Of a DNA stretch of 64,000 nt, positions 1 to 10,595 are shown piece by piece. Below the pieces are notes generated by a model, which had not been told where the DNA came from, searched no databases, and saw only the letters and a list, made by a program, of their open reading frames with translations. The stretch is from Amborella trichopoda (taxonomy: Eukaryota; Streptophyta; Magnoliopsida; Amborellales; Amborellaceae), in assembly GCF_000471905.2 (NCBI RefSeq), contig NW_006499563.1:2613601-2677600 (forward strand), in the 5' to 3' direction. The position numbers and the translations under genes were made by a program. Each line of letters begins with the position of its first letter. Within the stretch, counting starts at the first letter, position 1.

Positions 1-59
1 AAGTCAAAAGATTTCCTCTCCTGATGGCAAAAGTGAAATCGAAAACCCAGTTTACAAAT

Positions 60-193
60 CATAGCTAAAGTCCAACCGGCTTCTTAAAGCCTCGATCATA
101 GGGACAATATCAGAAGAGTGTCTTAACATGGCTAAAGTCCGGCCAGCTTTTTAAAGCCTAGATCGTAAGGACAATATCAGAAGAGTGTCTTAA
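60..193. repeat. Tandem duplication of a 67-bp unit
   Basis: Two head-to-tail copies (60-126 and 127-193). Both contain GCTAAAGTC, TTAAAGCCT and GGACAATATCAGAAGAGTG and end in TCTTAA. They differ at only a few positions, so the duplication is younger than much of the decay in the element around it. It lies just before recognisable copia gag. Confidence 0.9.
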
Positions 194-930
194 TCTTGTT
201 GTTGGCCTCAAGACATCTTCAGAAGTTTGGAAATGCTTGAAAAATGCCTATGTAGGTAATTCTCAAGCTAGGGAGTTTCAACTTACCCAGCAACTCTAAA
301 TTTGCCAGAGATGGAATTCAACCCTATCAGAATACATATGCAAATTTAAGAGTACTTGTGATAATTTGGTGGCTATTGGAAAACCCGTGCCAGGTGAAAA
401 TAAGGTATTTTGGTTTCTTAATGGACTTCATCCAAAATATGAGAGGTTTGTTACTAGTATGCTTAAGCCTTCGATTCCTTCATATTCTGAAAGTATACCT
501 CTTCTTCAAAGTCATGACATTAGAAATCAATCCCATGTCTCTGACGAACACTCATATCCAAATCAAAATGTGGCCTTTATTGGATAACAAATTTTTTTTA
601 GACCTAAAAGAGGTAACTGGAATTATAGAGGAAGAGGGAGAAACAACTATGGTGGTCAACAATTTTTCAACTCTCAAGGACGTGGTTTTACTCAAACTAG
701 TCAGATCATTAATGTGGGTCGTGGGTGACCCAAAAAAATCAAGAAAGTAGTGGTATACTTCCGATGCGATACATGAGTCAAGGTTTCCAATATCCTAGAT
801 ACAACAATTTACTCAAACACCTCAAGAAAAGTGTCAAATTTGTGAGAAACTTGGACATACTGCATTCAAGTGTTGGCATCGATTCAACCAAACGTACCAA
901 TAAGAAGATATTCCTCAGGCCCTTACTGCA
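185..930 (+). pseudogene. Copia gag remnant (UBN2-type)
   Basis: Gag forms the virus-like particle of copia elements. Recognisable segments in order are VWKCLKNAYVGNSQAREFQ (about 215-280), LVAIGKPVPGENKVFWFLNG (about 366-425) and a region near 820-890 with a CEKLGHTAFKCWHR-like nucleic-acid-binding knuckle. The order and spacing match plant copia gag of the UBN2 family. The coding sequence is broken several times and is not functional. The beginning of gag is not present as a clear open frame. Confidence 0.8.
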
Positions 931-939
931 ATGACTATA

Positions 940-2010
940 GCTGATTCACAAGACTCAGAATGGTTCCCGAACACAGGTGCCTCCACTCATATGACAGGAG
1001 ATCCAGCTATTTAGTGGCACATGCACAGTCATGGTTGGGAATGGTAGACAAATAACTATTTCAGATGGTGATGGAAATATTGTTATTGGGTCTAGAAAAT
1101 TCAATGTTTCTAACGTTCTTTTGGTGCCTAAAATGAAAAAGAACATGTTGTCTGTTAGTCAATTTACAACGGATTTCTTTTGTATTTTTGAATTCTCATT
1201 AAATGGTTTTTCGATTAGAGAAATGAGCACGGGGAGAACTCTGGCCCGAGAGAGTAGAAAGGGAGGATTGTATGCACTTGAAGAAGTGAAACAAGCATTA
1301 TTCTCTAATCTAAATAAAAGAACATCAGAAGGTGTATGACATCAACGTCTTGGACATCCTCAAAATAAAATTGTTCGATACTTAGAATCTAAACAATTGA
1401 TTTGTATGAAATAAATCTTATTATGTTTATGCTAGTTGTCAGATCGAAAAAACTTGTAAACTTCTTTTGATGGTGTTGATAAAACCTCTATTGAATAGCT
1501 CTTTAAGATTTGTTTAGACATATGGAGCCCTGCTTCAATTTTATCTAATCAAAGTTATCAATTTTATGTGGTGTTTGTTGATGATTACACTCGTTTTACT
1601 TGGATTTATCCTTTGAAACGAAATTCTGAATTTTTTGTTGCATTTATAAAATTTTATTGTATGGTTGAAAGGAGGTTTGATAAAAGAATTAGAGGTTTTC
1701 AAGGTGATGAAGGTGGTGAATTTACTAAGAAATAATTTATTGATCATCTTAATGACAATGGCATCATGCGACAATTATCATATCAGAGAACCCTTGAGCA
1801 AAATGGACTAGCTGAAAGGAAACATCAAAATATTATAGAATTGGGCCTTACAATGATGTTTCATGCAGGAATTCCTAAAGGATTTTGGGTTGAAGTATTT
1901 CATACTGCAGTATTCGTTATCACCAGAATTCCCTCTACCAGTTTAAAAATAGATTCACCATACTCATTTTTGTTTGGATGCTTACCAGACTACCCCTCAC
2001 TTCGAGTATA
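940..2010 (+). pseudogene. Copia protease and integrase remnant
   Basis: The protease segment shows the T-G-A-S-T-H-M-T-G signature (about 970-1005). Next comes a GAG-pre-integrase zinc-binding stretch (about 1230-1400, with HQRLGHPQNKIV). The integrase core is clear: VFVDDYTRFTWIYPL near 1570-1615, GDEGGEF near 1700-1725 and EQNGLAERKHQNIIE near 1795-1840. Family knowledge: the protease cuts the polyprotein and the integrase inserts the cDNA into the host chromosome. The region is broken in several places and cannot make either enzyme. Confidence 0.85.
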
Positions 2011-2639
2011 TGGTTGTCAATATTTCCATATCTTCGAGGCTATGCTGCAAACAAATTTAGTCCATGTTCTCTTCCATGTGTATTCTTGGCCTATAGTGTC
2101 CAGCATAAGGGCTACATATGTCTACATCCACCCACAGGATGAGTCTATATCTTTAGACATGTTGTATTTGATGAAAATATATTTCATTATGCTAACCCCA
2201 ATTCTTTGTTTGATAATACTCAGATTTAGAGGGAGCTATCCACCTATGCAGAATGATCAGAGTGTTATGATCCTAACATACGGGCTCCTTCCTCTTCTGA
2301 TTCATTAGTTCCACATAAACCACCCATACGGGATGCCTTTGATGTATCTGGTCCCTCAGGTCCTTCTTTGCCCATCACCAATGATAGCTCTCTGACTTCT
2401 CTTGTAGAGGGAGATGTCACCACTGCAACATCGATCCAAGATGTTTAAGATGATGCAACATACAACCATGGTGATGAAAATATTGTTACTCAATAAACCA
2501 ACTAATCTAATTTTTTACCAGTCTCTGAGGATTCTCGTCATCACATGGTCATAAGATCTGACGATGGTACTCGAAGACCACGAATTCTCCCATCCATATC
2601 AGCAATATCAAGTGCTCCTGCTTTTAAAATTATCCCTTA

Positions 2640-4126
2640 TGAGCATAAAACTATTAAGTCTGCTTTAGGACATCCAGGTTGGCATCGTGCTATGGAAGGG
2701 GAAATTTAAGCCCTATATATTAATTCAACTTGGAAGGTAGTTCCACATCTTCCAGGTATAAATGTTGTTAGTTGTTGTTGGGTCTATAAGTCTAAATTAA
2801 AGTCTGATAGAAGTCTAGAGAGATGTAAGGTCAGATTCGTTGCTAAAGGATACAATCAAGTTGCTGGACTTGATTTCGCCGAAACATTCAGTCATGTTAT
2901 TAATCCTGCTAATATTCAGATTGTGCTCATCATAGCTATTGTGCGTCACTTCTTCTATCAAACAACTTGATGTGGAAAATGCTTTCCTATATGGCTTTCT
3001 TAAGAAACCCGTATTTATGGAACAACCTCTTGAATTTGTGAGCTCAAAATGTCCAAATCATGTCTGCAAATTAAAATGAGCTTTATATGGCCTCAAGCAA
3101 GCACCTCGGGTTTGGTTTCATCGATTTAGTGCCTATTTATTATCATTGGGGTTTTATTGCAGCATTGTTGATTCATCTCTATTTGTTTCTCGTACTACTA
3201 AATGCACTATTATCCTTATCTTTTATGTTTATGATATTATTGTTACTGTTGATAACTCAAATATTTTAGAATGGTTCATTTCCCAATTTAGAAGGGAATT
3301 TGCAATGAAAGATCTTAGATCTCTTCATGATTTTTTTGGTATAAAGGTATCACATTTTTCAGGTGGGATTTTTCGCTCACAAAGTAAATATGCTCGCGAT
3401 CTTCTTGATCGTACTCAGATGCTCAGTGCCAAACTTATTTCAATGCCAATGGTAACGAAGAATACTATTCATGAGAATTCTGATCCATTTCCTGATCCTA
3501 TTATTGGTGCAATTCAATACATTACCATAACACGGCCAGACATTCCCTATAGTATTAATACAATATGTCAATTTATGTATGCCCCTACAATTGCACATTT
3601 TCATATAGTTAAGCGGATTCTTCGTTATCTCAACGGTACACAACTATGTGGTATAAGAATTTTATCTGTTACTTCCCTTGAGTTATATGCCTTCTCTGAT
3701 GCAGACTGGGCTGGACGTCCAACCACTAGTTTCTGCACTTATCTTGGTTCCAACTGCATATTTTTGAGTGCTAAAAAACAATTGATTGTGGCACGTTCCA
3801 GTGCTGAAGCGAAATACCAATCTATGACATTCACTACTATGGAATTGATATGGCTTTCTTTTATTCTTTGGAATATTGGGTTACCTCTTCCTCAACCATC
3901 AACACTTTTTTGTGACAATATTAGTGCTCTTTACATGATAGTTAACCCTATTTTTTGTACACGGACAAAGCACATTGAGTTAAACTATCATTTTATGCGT
4001 GAAAAGATTCCTCTTGGATTACTTATTACTCGTTTTGTTTCCTCTCGTAATCAAGTAGTTGATATATTCACCAAGCCTTTACCACAAGGTGCTTTTCGAG
4101 ATCTTTGCTTCAAACTCGGGCTTTAA
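2640..4126 (+). pseudogene. Copia reverse transcriptase and RNase H remnant
   Basis: RT segments include FVAKGYNQVAGLDFAETFSH (about 2835-2895), LDVENAFLYGFLKKP and ALYGLKQAPRVWFHRF (to about 3125). A long open stretch from 3146 to 4126 covers the end of RT, the connection region (ITRPDIPYSINTICQFM) and RNase H (SDADWAGRPTTS, SSAEAKYQSM, TKHIELNYHFMREK, DIFTKPLPQGAF). These are diagnostic of copia pol. The 3' half is the best-preserved coding stretch of this element, but the whole is broken and not expected to be active. Confidence 0.9.
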
Positions 4127-4173
4127 ATGCCCCCCTAGCCTAGTTTGAGTGGGACTAATAGAAAGAAAATATT

Positions 4174-4262
4174 ACCATCGTAGAATGTAGAAAGGTAGGA
4201 AAGTGTGTATTGAAATATTGTCATTGTAGAAGGTAGCAAGATAGGAAAGTGTCCATTGATAT
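4174..4262. repeat. 43-bp direct repeat in the candidate copia 3' LTR
   Basis: Two related copies (4174-4216 and 4220-4262) share GTAGAA, then AAGGTAG or AGATAG, then GAAAGTGT and ATTGA. They lie just after the RNase H stop, in the region where the 3' LTR should begin. A TATA-like stretch (TATATATACAATG, about 4278-4290) follows. This suggests a short copia LTR of about 200 bp, but no second LTR is available for comparison. Confidence 0.6.
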
Positions 4263-4537
4263 ATCATTGTATTACCATTATATATACAATGAAAGAACCA
4301 CCACAATAGATTAATGGGGGCATAATTTTCTTCTCAAAAGTTCATTTCTATCTCTAGAATTCTTTATCACCCAATGTTGTAAGATTCGCTTTGGAGGCTT
4401 CTTCAGTTTGGTGAAATAAATGAAGCAATCTGGTGCTTCGGTCGACACAGGGGAAGACTTTGGACTTTTTTTTTAAAAAATTAATATAAATAAATTAAAT
4501 TGTTACATATAAAATATAAAAAAATAATGGAAAAAAT

Positions 4538-5286
4538 NNNNNNNNNNNNNNNNNNNNNNNNNNNNNNNNNNNNNNNNNNNNNNNNNNNNNNNNNNNNNNN
4601 NNNNNNNNNNNNNNNNNNNNNNNNNNNNNNNNNNNNNNNNNNNNNNNNNNNNNNNNNNNNNNNNNNNNNNNNNNNNNNNNNNNNNNNNNNNNNNNNNNNN
4701 NNNNNNNNNNNNNNNNNNNNNNNNNNNNNNNNNNNNNNNNNNNNNNNNNNNNNNNNNNNNNNNNNNNNNNNNNNNNNNNNNNNNNNNNNNNNNNNNNNNN
4801 NNNNNNNNNNNNNNNNNNNNNNNNNNNNNNNNNNNNNNNNNNNNNNNNNNNNNNNNNNNNNNNNNNNNNNNNNNNNNNNNNNNNNNNNNNNNNNNNNNNN
4901 NNNNNNNNNNNNNNNNNNNNNNNNNNNNNNNNNNNNNNNNNNNNNNNNNNNNNNNNNNNNNNNNNNNNNNNNNNNNNNNNNNNNNNNNNNNNNNNNNNNN
5001 NNNNNNNNNNNNNNNNNNNNNNNNNNNNNNNNNNNNNNNNNNNNNNNNNNNNNNNNNNNNNNNNNNNNNNNNNNNNNNNNNNNNNNNNNNNNNNNNNNNN
5101 NNNNNNNNNNNNNNNNNNNNNNNNNNNNNNNNNNNNNNNNNNNNNNNNNNNNNNNNNNNNNNNNNNNNNNNNNNNNNNNNNNNNNNNNNNNNNNNNNNNN
5201 NNNNNNNNNNNNNNNNNNNNNNNNNNNNNNNNNNNNNNNNNNNNNNNNNNNNNNNNNNNNNNNNNNNNNNNNNNNNNNNNNNNNNN
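4538..5286. other. Assembly gap (749 N)
   Basis: A run of 749 N. No sequence can be read. The open frames that appear to cross it are artefacts of translating N. The flanks are AT-rich: the left holds the tail of the copia element, the right the inside end of a minus-strand LTR element. Confidence 0.99.
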
Positions 5287-5386
5287 AAAACAAATTCCAT
5301 GTGCATCGATCTTTATGATATATGCCAAAAAATAATTTTTTTTAAAATGATCCAATAAGTTGTGTTTGAAAGCCGATTTACAACCT

Positions 5387-5399
5387 GGCTCTGATATCA
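5387..5399 (-). other. Primer binding site of a minus-strand LTR element
   Basis: Read on the minus strand this is TGATATCAGAGCC, very close to the plant initiator-Met tRNA primer site TGGTATCAGAGC. It lies one base from the CTAACA end of the LTR at 5401. This fixes the orientation: the element's internal part lies to the left, mostly inside the N gap. Confidence 0.7.
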
Positions 5400-5400
5400 T

Positions 5401-6104
5401 TGTTAGCCCTAATAATAAAAATAAATATATAATAAATAAAATTGATAAACAACTTACTCGGACTGTCCTTAAATCACACAAGAGGCTCAAGGTTCCATAC
5501 CAAAACCTATAGACCAACCCATCCGGTGACAGGCTACCTTTAGAGTCCTCTTACTGAACCTCCTTCACCATTTTTCCATCATTGTCTATCTTCTATTACT
5601 TGAGGGGTTAACCTCTTTTATAGAGAACCGTCTTTTGTAGTTCTCATATTCATGGTCTATAGGAGTTGAGATCCAAGTATAACTCCTGCCTTAATTATCT
5701 TAAGTGTAGCCAATTAGGATTAACAAATTGTCACAAAACTGTTAATCTTATATAATGAGCTAAACCTGTTATTAGTACACTAATGACTCACATAATAGGA
5801 TGTCATCAAAGCATTCCTACTATTTGATAAAAGATATTTAGAAATTAAATAATTTTGTACATCTATATTATAGAAAAAAACAATTCTTACTAAGAATCCA
5901 AAGACCTCACTAGGTTTTTCCTCCAGTGATGGTTTGCCCTCCAGTGTAATATCCTATATAAAAGCTCCAAAATAGATCCTAGCATATGGTGTTGTCTCAT
6001 GTAAACCACATGGGGTTTCACATATGCTATACAATATGGCTTTTGTATCATTATTGAAAAATAAATTCTCAAGATAAAAGGGCCTGATGGGCCATATTTC
6101 CAAT
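5401..6104 (-). mobile_element. LTR of a minus-strand retrotransposon (probably copia or a non-autonomous relative)
   Basis: On the minus strand the sequence begins near TTGGAAATATGGCCC (about 6104) and ends in GGGCTAACA at 5401, directly before a Met-tRNA-type primer site. A TATA-like CTTTTATATAGGAT (minus, near 5950-5965) would fit the LTR promoter. About 704 bp. Only this LTR and about 100 bp of internal sequence are visible before the gap, so family and completeness are open. No coding sequence is seen. The outer end is inferred from the sequence type, not from a second LTR. Confidence 0.6.
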
Positions 6105-6210
6105 AGTTTCAAGGCTAAAAGTTTGACTGTGCACACTATACAATGGCCAAAATAACAACAAAATTATATTTCGTTTGAATCATCAAGAGACCTCCCAACA
6201 TTGTGTCTAA

Positions 6211-6467
6211 GGTTGTTTACAAAGGGGCTGTTTACAGAGAGAACTTACTTTTTGTACAAGGAGACCACAACTATTCTCACCCATTAGATATCAAATTGGA
6301 TGGCTTGGGGTGAGTCACAAGGTCCAACATTTTTTTTTTTTGGAATTTTATGTCTAATAGTGACACTCTTACAACCATCCATTTTGAAATTTAAGGGACA
6401 AGAATGATTGTGACATCCTTGTATAAAAGGGAAATAGTCTCTTTGTGTTAAAATTTTGTTAACCTAT
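6211..6467. mobile_element. MITE-like element with long imperfect terminal inverted repeats
   Basis: The left arm (6211-6318) and right arm (6359-6467) are imperfect reverse complements. Matching blocks include GTACAAGGA / TACAAGGAT, CACAAC-ATTCT / CACAATCATTCTTG, TGGATGG / TGGATGG and GAGTCAC / GTGTCAC. The element ends in GGTT...AACC. At about 257 bp with arms over 100 bp and a T-run in the loop, it resembles a non-autonomous DNA transposon. I could not settle a target-site duplication (TCTAA versus TATC at the edges), so the superfamily is left open. Confidence 0.75.
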
Positions 6468-8153
6468 CAACTTGGGGGTGGTTGCCCATTACTTGGTTTC
6501 TTGAAAATTTTTACAAGGTGATATGTTCCATGTTTACTACGAGATCTTCTTTTCGACCACCTTTGACCTCTTCCTTGTCCTTGCTTGCCCACTTGGACTA
6601 TTGTGATCTTTACCTATTTTTTAAGGGCCTCAAAATTTATGCTATTTCTTTCTTTAAGGCTGCCATCGCTATTCCCCACGGATTTGCTCCCATCTTTGAC
6701 AACTGTGGTGAGATCAATATTGTTAAATTTGTTTCATTTAGGTTGAGGAGGTCAGAGCCTTGGGATTTTAGGTCTAGATCGAAGCAAATTGAAGCTTGGT
6801 GTTGCTGTTTCAGTCAGATTCGATCTGCTTTAGGTTGCTTCAGTCAGATGTGGGTCTACTTCGGGCCTCTTCGAGAAGCAAAGAAAAAATAAAAAAATAC
6901 TAATAATAATAATAAAATAGGGGCTATTTTTTGTCTTTTTATCACTTATGCAGTAATTTCCTTATACTGCCCATAACAACAATTTATTATAATACTATTT
7001 ATTGTTCAAAATCAAAGTCCTTATCAAGGCCTTTTCCGTCCATTTTTTTTTTCACCCTTCCTTTTATACTTAAAAGGACAAGTCTTCCCATCCAAAATTC
7101 CCCATCCTGTAACTCCCGTTAAAAACAAAAAAATAAAGGAAAAACCTACTGCTCCTTTCCTCTCTCTCTTTCTCTAACTTTCATTACAGAGGGGATATTT
7201 TAAGCAAAGATCCGACCCCATATCGCTGTCAAAACTAGGGGCCTAGTCTCCTATGCATCTTGTCTCTCTTGATACATTAAAAGAGAGTTATTTTCTCCTC
7301 CTATTTCATTGACAAACAAAGATCAAAAAATTCTCGGCCGATTTTGAGGATTCAATGAAGAAGAAAGAGGAGCGAAGGAGGTAAGTTTTCTTTTCTGGTT
7401 TCATTCTATCTTTATCTTCAACATATATTTTTTTTAACGGCTATGTTTCTCTCTCTAGTAGTAACTCTATTGATCCAAAAGATGCGTCTTTTTCTCTTTT
7501 TTTGTTTTTTTTTGGAATTGCTATTTCAATGGAGAAAGATCTGTTTTCTTTCAGTTTTTTTTTTACTCCCTAAGGGAATGAGGGAAGAGAAGAAACAGAA
7601 AAATGGGAGGTCTTTTTTTTAACACCTATGGCTGTTATCCGGTCAATTAAGCACAGATCATGGCCCCCAAAATTTAGTACTAGACATCCATGTCCAATGG
7701 TAAGTTTTTTTTTTAATTTTCTTCCTTTTTTTGACTGCTGTGATGTACTACAAAAGAATGGGCTAAATCCTTAAACGAGTATCAGTCTTTCAACTCTCTT
7801 TTTTCCCCTTTGTGAGATACGGGTTATTCTCCTCTCCTACTCATATATCTTTTTTTTTTTAATTGTTAAATATCTTGAGATCATCTATTTCTCTATTATC
7901 CTTTTTTTGTATTTTTTCTTTCCCAATTCTAGAGACTACTTGAACCTGATATGCTGTTGTTTGTTTGTGATTTGTGTATTTTTCTGATGAGAAGGTTTGG
8001 AAAAATTATTGATTGAGTTGGATTCATATCGAGGATTTTTCCATTCACCAGTTGTTGCATATTTTTTCTTGAGCTCTATTCTTGATAGTCCATACAATCA
8101 CTCGGTGAGATCGCAGCTATAAACTACATTTAATTTTTTTTTTTTCTGTATTT
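6468..8153. other. AT-rich stretch without a recognisable gene
   Basis: It has many T-runs and CT-rich patches (for example 7150-7180). An open stretch at 6482-6892 (136 codons) resembles no family I know and has an erratic composition, so I do not call it. Around 7340-7385, an AGAAGAAAGAGGAG stretch followed by GGAGGTAAGTTTT looks like an exon end with a good splice donor. It is followed by T-rich, intron-like DNA to about 8060. It might be a 5' UTR with its intron belonging to the copia gag piece that follows or to a lost host gene. No primer binding site was found before that gag. Confidence 0.5.
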
Positions 8154-8786
8154 TTTATCATGATGGATCTCAAACTAGAATTGAATATAGAAAGACTCAA
8201 TAGGCTAAATTATAATACGTGGAAAAGAAGATTAGCCATGATCTTAGAGCATGAAAATTTAGATCATATTATTTCAACTATAGTTTCTACTGAGCCCACT
8301 GATGTTAGCAATAAGGTAGGAAGATCAACTTATACTAATTGGGAAAAGGAAAATAAAAGGTGTATGAACATAATTTTGAAAAATATAGATGATGAATTAT
8401 TATTGAGCTTTGATGAATTTTAAAATGCCAAAGATATTTGTGACGAATTGGATATACAATTTAGGGTGACTTCTATGAATTGGATATACAAAGAAAATGA
8501 CTTTGTGGATGAACATGTTAGGAAAATGATTTTGCTGGGCAAATAACTTGTAAGTGCTAGTTATGTTTTGAATGATCAACAACAAGTTATGAATAGTTTG
8601 CCTAATTCTTAGGAATCTACTGTGACGAATTTATCTCTAAATCGTAAGGATCTTACGCTTCAAAATCTTGCTGTTGAATTGAAATCTAAAAGGGATCGTA
8701 GATCTTTAAGAAGGGCTGATGCACTTCGCATTGTTCAATCTCAAAACCATCAAAATGGAGATTCCTCTAACAAAAGAAAACCTTAC
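8154..8786 (+). pseudogene. Second Ty1/copia gag fragment, cut by element A
   Basis: The start at 8160 gives a product beginning MMDLKLELNIERLNRLNYNT followed by WKRRLAMILEHE. This is the N-terminal pattern of copia gag (F/L-x-G-x-N-Y-x-x-W). Later segments (LSLNRKDLTLQNLAVELKSK, then KRKPYC) fit the gag C-terminal part just before its zinc knuckle. The sequence passes directly into the LTR of element A at 8787, so A inserted into this copy. The rest of the copia element is not seen in the window. Broken, with few breaks in the remaining part. Confidence 0.75.
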
Positions 8787-8859
8787 TGTAAGAACCCGGA
8801 CTTTTCCAGCATTTGGTAGTGTGCCGGCGAGTCGTCGGAACAGGTGATCTGGTGCGCAG

Positions 8860-9215
8860 GCACTGTTGAGAGCAACGTGCCAAGCGTAATGCTGTCGAGC
8901 GCGATGCCGCCGAGCGCAACGCTGCCGACCATGGAAGCCACCTAGCGCAGCTGAATATGGAAGCCGCCTAGCATAGATGAATATGGGAGCCGCTGAGCAT
9001 GGAAGCCGTTGAGCGCAGATGAATATGGAACCACCAAGCATAGATGAATATGGAAGCCGCCGAACGCAGATAAATATGGAAGCCGCCGAGCATGGAAGCT
9101 GCCGAGCATGGAAATCGTCGAGCATGGAAGTTGCCGAGCATGGAAGCAGCCGAGCATGGAAGCAGCCGAGCATGGAAGCCACCGAGCGCAATGCCGTTGA
9201 GTGCGACGTTGCCGT
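8860..9215 (+). repeat. GAATATGGAAGCCGCCGAGC minisatellite, LTR1
   Basis: A degenerate array of blocks built from GCGCAGATGAATATGGAAGC and CGCCGAGCATGGAAGC, in variable order and number. The same array occurs at the matching place in LTR2 and LTR3, in the presumed promoter-proximal part of the LTR. Because its blocks are near multiples of three, it opens false reading frames on both strands. Confidence 0.85.
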
Positions 9216-9341
9216 GTGTAACAGTCCAGGGGAACTTCTTCTCTCTCTCATGATTGCTCACATGCTTCTTGGATGCCATGTGGCACTTGCATGCCCCTTG
9301 TATGCCAAATGTCAGCTGCATAGCCGCCCCCTTCTTTTGCT

Positions 9342-9349
9342 TATTAAAA
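9342..9349 (+). promoter_or_regulatory. Candidate TATA box 1, LTR1
   Basis: TATTAAAA precedes a C-rich CCCCCCTTCACACC stretch. In the same context LTR2 and LTR3 have TATTTAAA. Conservation of an A/T box between GC-rich flanks in all three LTRs supports a promoter, about 555 bp from the LTR start. Confidence 0.5.
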
Positions 9350-9627
9350 CCCCCCTTCACACCCCTCCATGAGATTTTCTCTCTCTCACCCACATCCTCC
9401 CTCTTAGTCTTAAGAAGCTTGGCATTTTTGAAGAGAAACTTGTGTGTGGGCATTTTGGAGTTCATTTAGTGCTGTAAGTAGATCTAGCTTCCATGATTCC
9501 ATGCTTTTATTTAATGCATGTTTACTTAGTTCACCAAGGTTAAATTCATACATGAATATGAATGTGATTGTGAATATGGGTGTGTATATATTCTATTAAA
9601 ATCTTGCCAAAATATGCCTTGTTTTCT

Positions 9628-10410
9628 AGAACTGTGACTCCCATTTATGTGATCGATTGAGTATAAAAAACATCTATGTTGATCACCAAAATTTGCGGTA
9701 AAGTACCATTTGAATCTATTTTAATGTGGAAAAGACCTCCTATTAATATCTCTTTCGGTTTGAAAGTTATTAGGAATTTTCTAAAGTATGTCATAACTTT
9801 AAAATGAATTTTTAGAACTATTATGTGTTTTTGTGTGGAACTGTTCACTAACCAAAATATATCAGAATAAGGTCAAACTATTTTTAAAAGAAAGATAAAT
9901 GAGTTTACTATAAAAATGGTTTTAGAACCATGAGAAAATTTCATGTGGATTGGAAGTTATTCCCGTTTTTCTATAAGGATGCCACACTAGAATTTCTGAT
10001 GTGACGACAGAAATTTTCCAGAACTGTGACTCCCATTTGTGTGATCGATTGAGTATCGAAAATATTTCTGTTGATTATGAAATTCTGTAGGAATGTATCC
10101 CGATGAATCTATTTTAAGTTGGAAAATATCTCTTGTCAATATCTCTTTTGGTTTGAAAGTTATGAGCCATTTTCAAAAGTATGTGAGGATTGTGAAATGA
10201 ATTTCTATGAACTTTATGTGTTTTTGTGTAGGACTGTTCACTGACCAAATGTATCAGAATGAGGTCAAACTACTTCTAAATGAAAGACAAATGAGTCTAC
10301 TTTAAAAATAGTTTTAAACCATGGTAAATTTTTTTGTAATTTGAAAGTTGTACCCATCATTCTATGAGAATTTCACACTGACATTCTTGCTGGAAAAACA
10401 GGAAATATAC
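9628..10410 (+). repeat. Direct duplication of a block of about 390 bp, LTR1
   Basis: Two diverged copies begin at GAACTGTGACTCCCATTT (about 9630 and 10020). Each continues through GTGATCGATTGAGTAT, CCTCTTGTTAATATCTCTTT-like text, GTGTTTTTGTG and ACTGTTCACT. LTR2 and LTR3 both carry the same duplication, so it arose in an ancestor of the family. Confidence 0.8.
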
Positions 10411-10595
10411 TCCAAGAATACCAATCCCTTCACGACATTTGTGTTTTCATGAGTCGAGATTGTTATGAAAGTGGTCTTGGGTCCAAATGATTTCTGAATT
10501 TCATGTTATGCCTTTAAAGGTGGACCACTTGCACTATGAAAAACAAGAAAAATAACCCAATGACGCCTTTTGATCTAATAAGCTCGATGATATGT

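Larger units (their letters stand above)
1..4330 (+). mobile_element. Ty1/copia LTR retrotransposon, Ale/Retrofit-like, incomplete fossil
   Basis: The 3' part of a plant copia element. The parts run in copia order: gag, protease, integrase, reverse transcriptase, RNase H, then a short non-coding tail that is probably the 3' LTR. Integrase preceding RT separates copia from gypsy. The RNase H end (DIFTKPLP) and the gag wording (VWKCLKNAYVGNSQ) suggest the Ale/Retrofit lineage; this lineage call is inference. The left end lies outside the window, so no 5' LTR or primer site can be seen. The coding parts are broken in many places (of the order of ten) and the element looks old. Boundaries are approximate, and the 3' LTR limits were not confirmed against a second copy. 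Confidence 0.85.

Noticed and set aside
4481-5517. Long open frames across 4481-5517
   Set aside because: They consist almost wholly of N translated as X; only short flanks are real sequence.
6482-6892. 136-codon open frame
   Set aside because: No family resemblance and unremarkable length for AT-rich DNA; not conserved elsewhere in the window.
8706-9465. His/Ala/Ser-rich frames of 165-181 codons (minus)
   Set aside because: Lie in the GAATATGGAAGC minisatellite of LTR1; equivalent frames recur in LTR2 and LTR3 with different content.
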